Shown here: one piece after another, positions 60,827 to 64,000 of the stretch
Layout of the letters: each line of letters starts with the position of its first letter
Numbering within the stretch: position 1 is the first letter of the stretch
DNA from: Taiwanofungus camphoratus
Lineage: Eukaryota; Basidiomycota; Agaricomycetes; Polyporales; Taiwanofungaceae
DNA length: 64,000 nucleotides
Assembly (NCBI GenBank): GCA_003999685.1
Contig: CP021222.1
Span: 2,232,001 to 2,296,000 of the forward strand
Direction of reading: 5' to 3'
Program-made: the position numbers and the translations under genes
Notes under the pieces: model-generated
Told to the model about the DNA's origin: nothing
The model's database searches: none
The model's input: only the letters and a program-made list of their open reading frames with translations

Positions 60827-63800
60827 ATGAATGAGCCTGCCCCCCCGCCCACAAGTCATGTCTTGAGACCTCATCATGTGAACTTGATGAGAATCCTCAT
60901 GCTAACCTATCACCATGAACATGGGTCTGCTCCACCATTACCCCCACCCTTCTTGCTTCATGTATATCGTAATGTGCTCGTCGAAGTCGCAGAAGTATGT
61001 CACTTCAGTCATCTTAGTTAAGTTGTGTATGAAAGTTCCTTGCAATAGGTTACAGAACCAAAGTCATTTTATGCACTATATTCGGATCTCATGCGTGGAC
61101 CAATGACTGATATGCCTGGCCCGAAGAAGTTCCTGCACGACGTAGGCATTACAGTGGGTCGAGATGCTTGTATCTGACGTTCCTAGATGCTGATTGAACA
61201 CTGCAGCCGGTGCATCTGCAACATCCAGAGAAACTAGCAGACTTCTTTCAAGGTTAAGAGATTTTACGTTACTGCCTCCCAGCTGTGACTGACCGGTCTC
61301 TATAGGCACGCCAATTCTGTTCCTCGATAAAGATGAGGAGGAGGTAAGATTATGGCTTGACTCTCTGGTCTGACCTATGTAAATCTGTATTGCTAGCCTT
61401 CAAAATTTGTGAGTCCACTAGCACGTGAACTTTGTATTATTGCCTCCTTGAACGTTCGGTCTCCGCCAGCATCGCCGCTCGCTGTTTGGATATTTTTGTC
61501 GCCGCTGTTTCGTCAGCTACCTCAAGCTATCGTTCGGGGCCGTCATTCGCCTACAAAAAGACTATATCGGATGGTTTCTACATTCTTCGAAGGTTCTCCA
61601 CGATGGAAAACCCTCAGTTGGGCCGCCTCCCGGCTATCGTCCCGTAAGGAAGGACCGCTTGACGAACGGTACTTTGATTCGTTTAACGTGATGTCATGTT
61701 TGCGGTATTCATTATCCACATGAAAGACTATCAAATCTTTGAGACACTGGTTGACAAGAAGCAACGTGCTGTTCCTGACGCTTATGCTCTGTGAGCACCC
61801 AACGGCATTTTCTCCGTCTCTCAGTGAATTCTTACACAGATATGCAGGTTCGAAAAGGGGCAGGCTGTCGGAGATGAGAACATCGCAACGGAAAACTTGC
61901 GCAGGTTCTTTGAGCAACATTTCCACGAGGGAAACGATTCGTATGTATTATCGCCGCAGACACTGTCGCTGTTATTGACAACCCATATACATGCTCCCAG
62001 TGGGCTACGACAACACGCCTTGTTTAATCTTGCGAGAAGACATTATCTAAATCATGAGTATGTAACATGCCGTAAGGTGAATAACATCTTGATCTATCCT
62101 GTTGAGCCGTTTGTTCAATCTTCTCGGCATTGCAGTTCTTGCAAGAAGCGATTGGTGTTGCTCGGACTAGTAGTGACAGGATAACTTTGCAACATTGCAT
62201 GAGGTCTGTTTCGTACTTGACTTAAATCCTTCAAGATCTGAATTCCTCCAGCATGCTACGTCGTCTTCCACCGCTTGAACGAGGTCGAAAAGCAATTCTG
62301 AACGATATCCAGCCTGATCTTCACCCTCTCGAAATCTTGTATGATGTCAAAAAGTTTATGCAAATAGGCAATGTATGGCAAGACGCCCCGCATTGCTTAT
62401 TCGAAGCTTATGTTTGATATGTTTGCAGCAACAACCGTTAACAGCATCGTTCGAGAAGATAGTCCAAGCAATGGGTTTATATGATCATTGGGTCGATGTC
62501 CAAGGCGGTGCGTTTGTGGAAGCCGAGCAGTGGGGCTACCATGCTGTGCAGAGCGTGGTATGGAGTATGCACGGTAAGTCAGAAAATACGCAGCCGGGAC
62601 TGCCTGATTCAACAATTGTGATCATAGGGTGCATTAAATTATCCGAGATCGAGGAGAATATTGTCACTGCCTTCACCGAGGTTGGTGGCGATGACAATAA
62701 CCGAATGATCGTGACATTAAATCGAGGATATTATGTCGGTAGCTCACACTTAGATTCTGGTCAGTCAGATTGACTTATACCCAAATCATTTCCAGCGAGC
62801 GCGCCAAGGCAGATATGAGGACGCGATCGCGATGCTACTCGAACCCGATGTGTGGCGAGGGCTTACACTCAACGACTACAATGTCTGGGCTTGCCAGATT
62901 TGGCACATTCTCGTTTTACGAGCGAGCCGTCGGTTTGTCGAGGATCCGCTAAATGACTCACACCGTATATCTGACACTTGTTCGTCTAGTGGGCAAGAAC
63001 GTCAATTTGCCGACTTCTTAAGGCAGAAACGGCCTCATGGTCAATACATGGACAGAGAGTACTGGTTTAGGCCAGGAGACCCTCTCGGTTCTATGATACG
63101 TGATCCTCTGTATGAGGTCATGCAAATGCGGGTCAGCATTGAAAGTTTCCATACTGTCACAAACTAGTGTCTGACCGATAGGGTGTCAATCTCTCACAGG
63201 GGGTTGATCAGATGCACACGTGTATCGAGCAACTGTTAACAGCTCTCTGGCATGCAGAATTTCAGTGCAGATACGGGCTGTATAGGACCGCTATCATTCT
63301 GCTGGCGGATATCGGTCTTGAATTTGGGATGACCAAATGGTGTCGACGGCTCATCGATGAAATTATGCCTCAGGTGTGCTACCATGTTGCACGCATATAC
63401 TTTCATACACTACATGACATCTTCTGCTGTGCGGTAGATCATCAATGGCAACGAGCTCGAACAAAGAGCATTGGCATGTTTTACTCTCGCAAGATGTATA
63501 ATAGCCGCTGGGGACGCATCGGGTCTGTATCATTCCAACCCATGACTTGCCATCATCTGACTCAAACAATACTTGTCAAGCCGAATCTCTGCGAGAATGC
63601 CTTCCTTACCTCATACTTGCCGAAAAGGATTACGTTGCGCTTCAAATCTTCAGCTCGCTCCAGGATGTGCAATACCTGCTATCTGTTGTATATCACAATC
63701 TAGGTATGACCGATGAGAGGGATGATGCTGCATCGCGACACCAAAGTACAGAAGAGGTGCGCAAAATCGCTTCGGCGGTTGTAATAGAGGAGTGGGTGGT

Positions 63801-63852
63801 AGACGTCTGGGAAATAGTGGCGGAAGTTGGAGCCGCCCTTGCGGCAAGGTGA
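60827..63852 (+). CDS. APC5: Anaphase-promoting complex subunit 5
   Basis: ATG at 60827 (MNEPAPPPTSHVLRPHHVNLMRI). More than a dozen short exons follow. Recognisable TPR-type APC5 segments are FYALYSDLMRGPM, LGDENIATENLRRFFEQHFHE (the LRRFFEQ entry to the TPRs), LRQHALFNLARRHYLNHEY spliced to FLQEAIGVARTSSDRITLQHCMS, LEILYDVKKFMQIG, ENIVTAFTEVGGDDNNRMIVTLNR, ARQGRYEDAIAMLLEPDVWRGL, WHAEFQCRYGLYRTAIILLADI and LIDEIMPQ. The last exon has LRECLPYLILAEKDYVALQIFSSLQDVQYLLSVVYHNLG, ending ALAAR at 63852. APC5 is a scaffold of the APC/C ubiquitin ligase, bridging the catalytic arm and the TPR lobe in mitosis. Exon borders within 61140-61900 are the least certain part. Confidence 0.88.
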
Positions 63853-64000
63853 CGAAGGATGATTGTGTCTGGCAACCCATGTGTACTTCCGTTGCATGTA
63901 GTTATCAATGTGTAGCTATTATGAACACGGGCGGATCCAAATGGAAAAGTGCAGAAGACGGACAAGATCAACAATTGTGAGCATTGTTCCAATAATCGAT

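Overview
The window looks like nuclear DNA of a filamentous basidiomycete, most likely an Agaricomycete. Genes are dense and on both strands. Most are cut by many short introns (about 50-60 bp, GT-AG). Several families are typical of mushroom-forming fungi: a DUF6535-type membrane protein, a microbial-opsin-related membrane protein, a serine-rich cupredoxin and small AIG1-like GTPases. There is no rRNA, tRNA, CRISPR array or plasmid-like feature. All annotation comes from reading the sequence and remembered family motifs; no database search was run.

Layout. 1-1531: 3' part of a DUF6535-like gene (+). 1620-2250: a broken hypothetical gene (-). 2835-4806: UPF0658-like membrane protein (-). 5774-7529 / 7850-9066: divergent pair, a SET-domain lysine methyltransferase (-) and a short-chain dehydrogenase (+). 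9333-14127: a giant disordered nuclear protein (-) with a Ki-67/Repo-Man-like PP1-docking motif. 14262-16257: remnant Zn2Cys6 regulator (+). 17087-18180: opsin-related protein without the retinal lysine (-). 19924-23490: tandem AKR7-type aldo-keto reductases (-). 24218-25140: A-tailed retroposon-like insertion. 25250-26312 / 26456-29107: convergent OTU deubiquitinase (+) and AP-1/2 beta-adaptin (-). 29325-30662: RNase MRP Rmp1/Nepro-like protein (+). 31038-32805: mitochondrial sulfide:quinone oxidoreductase (-). 35431-38858: two related P-loop GTPases (+), the first apparently broken. 39571-40007: MITE-like element. 40592-41927: Mso1-like Sec1-binding protein (+). 43648-45400: Met/Gly-repeat cupredoxin (+). 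45929-46792: O-methyltransferase (-). 47824-51140: inner nuclear membrane protein Src1/Heh1 (+). 52033-54391: ESCRT-I Vps23/Tsg101 (-). 55551-57376: TEA/ATTS transcription factor (+). 57691-60553 / 60827-63852: divergent pair Noc3 (-) and APC5 (+), sharing a promoter with a perfect inverted repeat.

Most genes are housekeeping: ribosome and RNA processing (Noc3, Rmp1/Nepro), trafficking (beta-adaptin, Mso1-like, Vps23), the nuclear envelope and mitosis (Src1/Heh1, APC5, PP1-docking protein). The accessory parts (about 14.2-25.2 kb and 33-46 kb) hold tandem duplicates, decayed genes, small mobile elements, the repeat-rich cupredoxin and long spacers with no gene. No multi-gene novel system stands out. 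The items most worth following are the PP1-docking protein, the Met/Gly cupredoxin with its odd GA-AG intron, the lysine-less opsin, the two small mobile elements and the inverted repeat between Noc3 and APC5.
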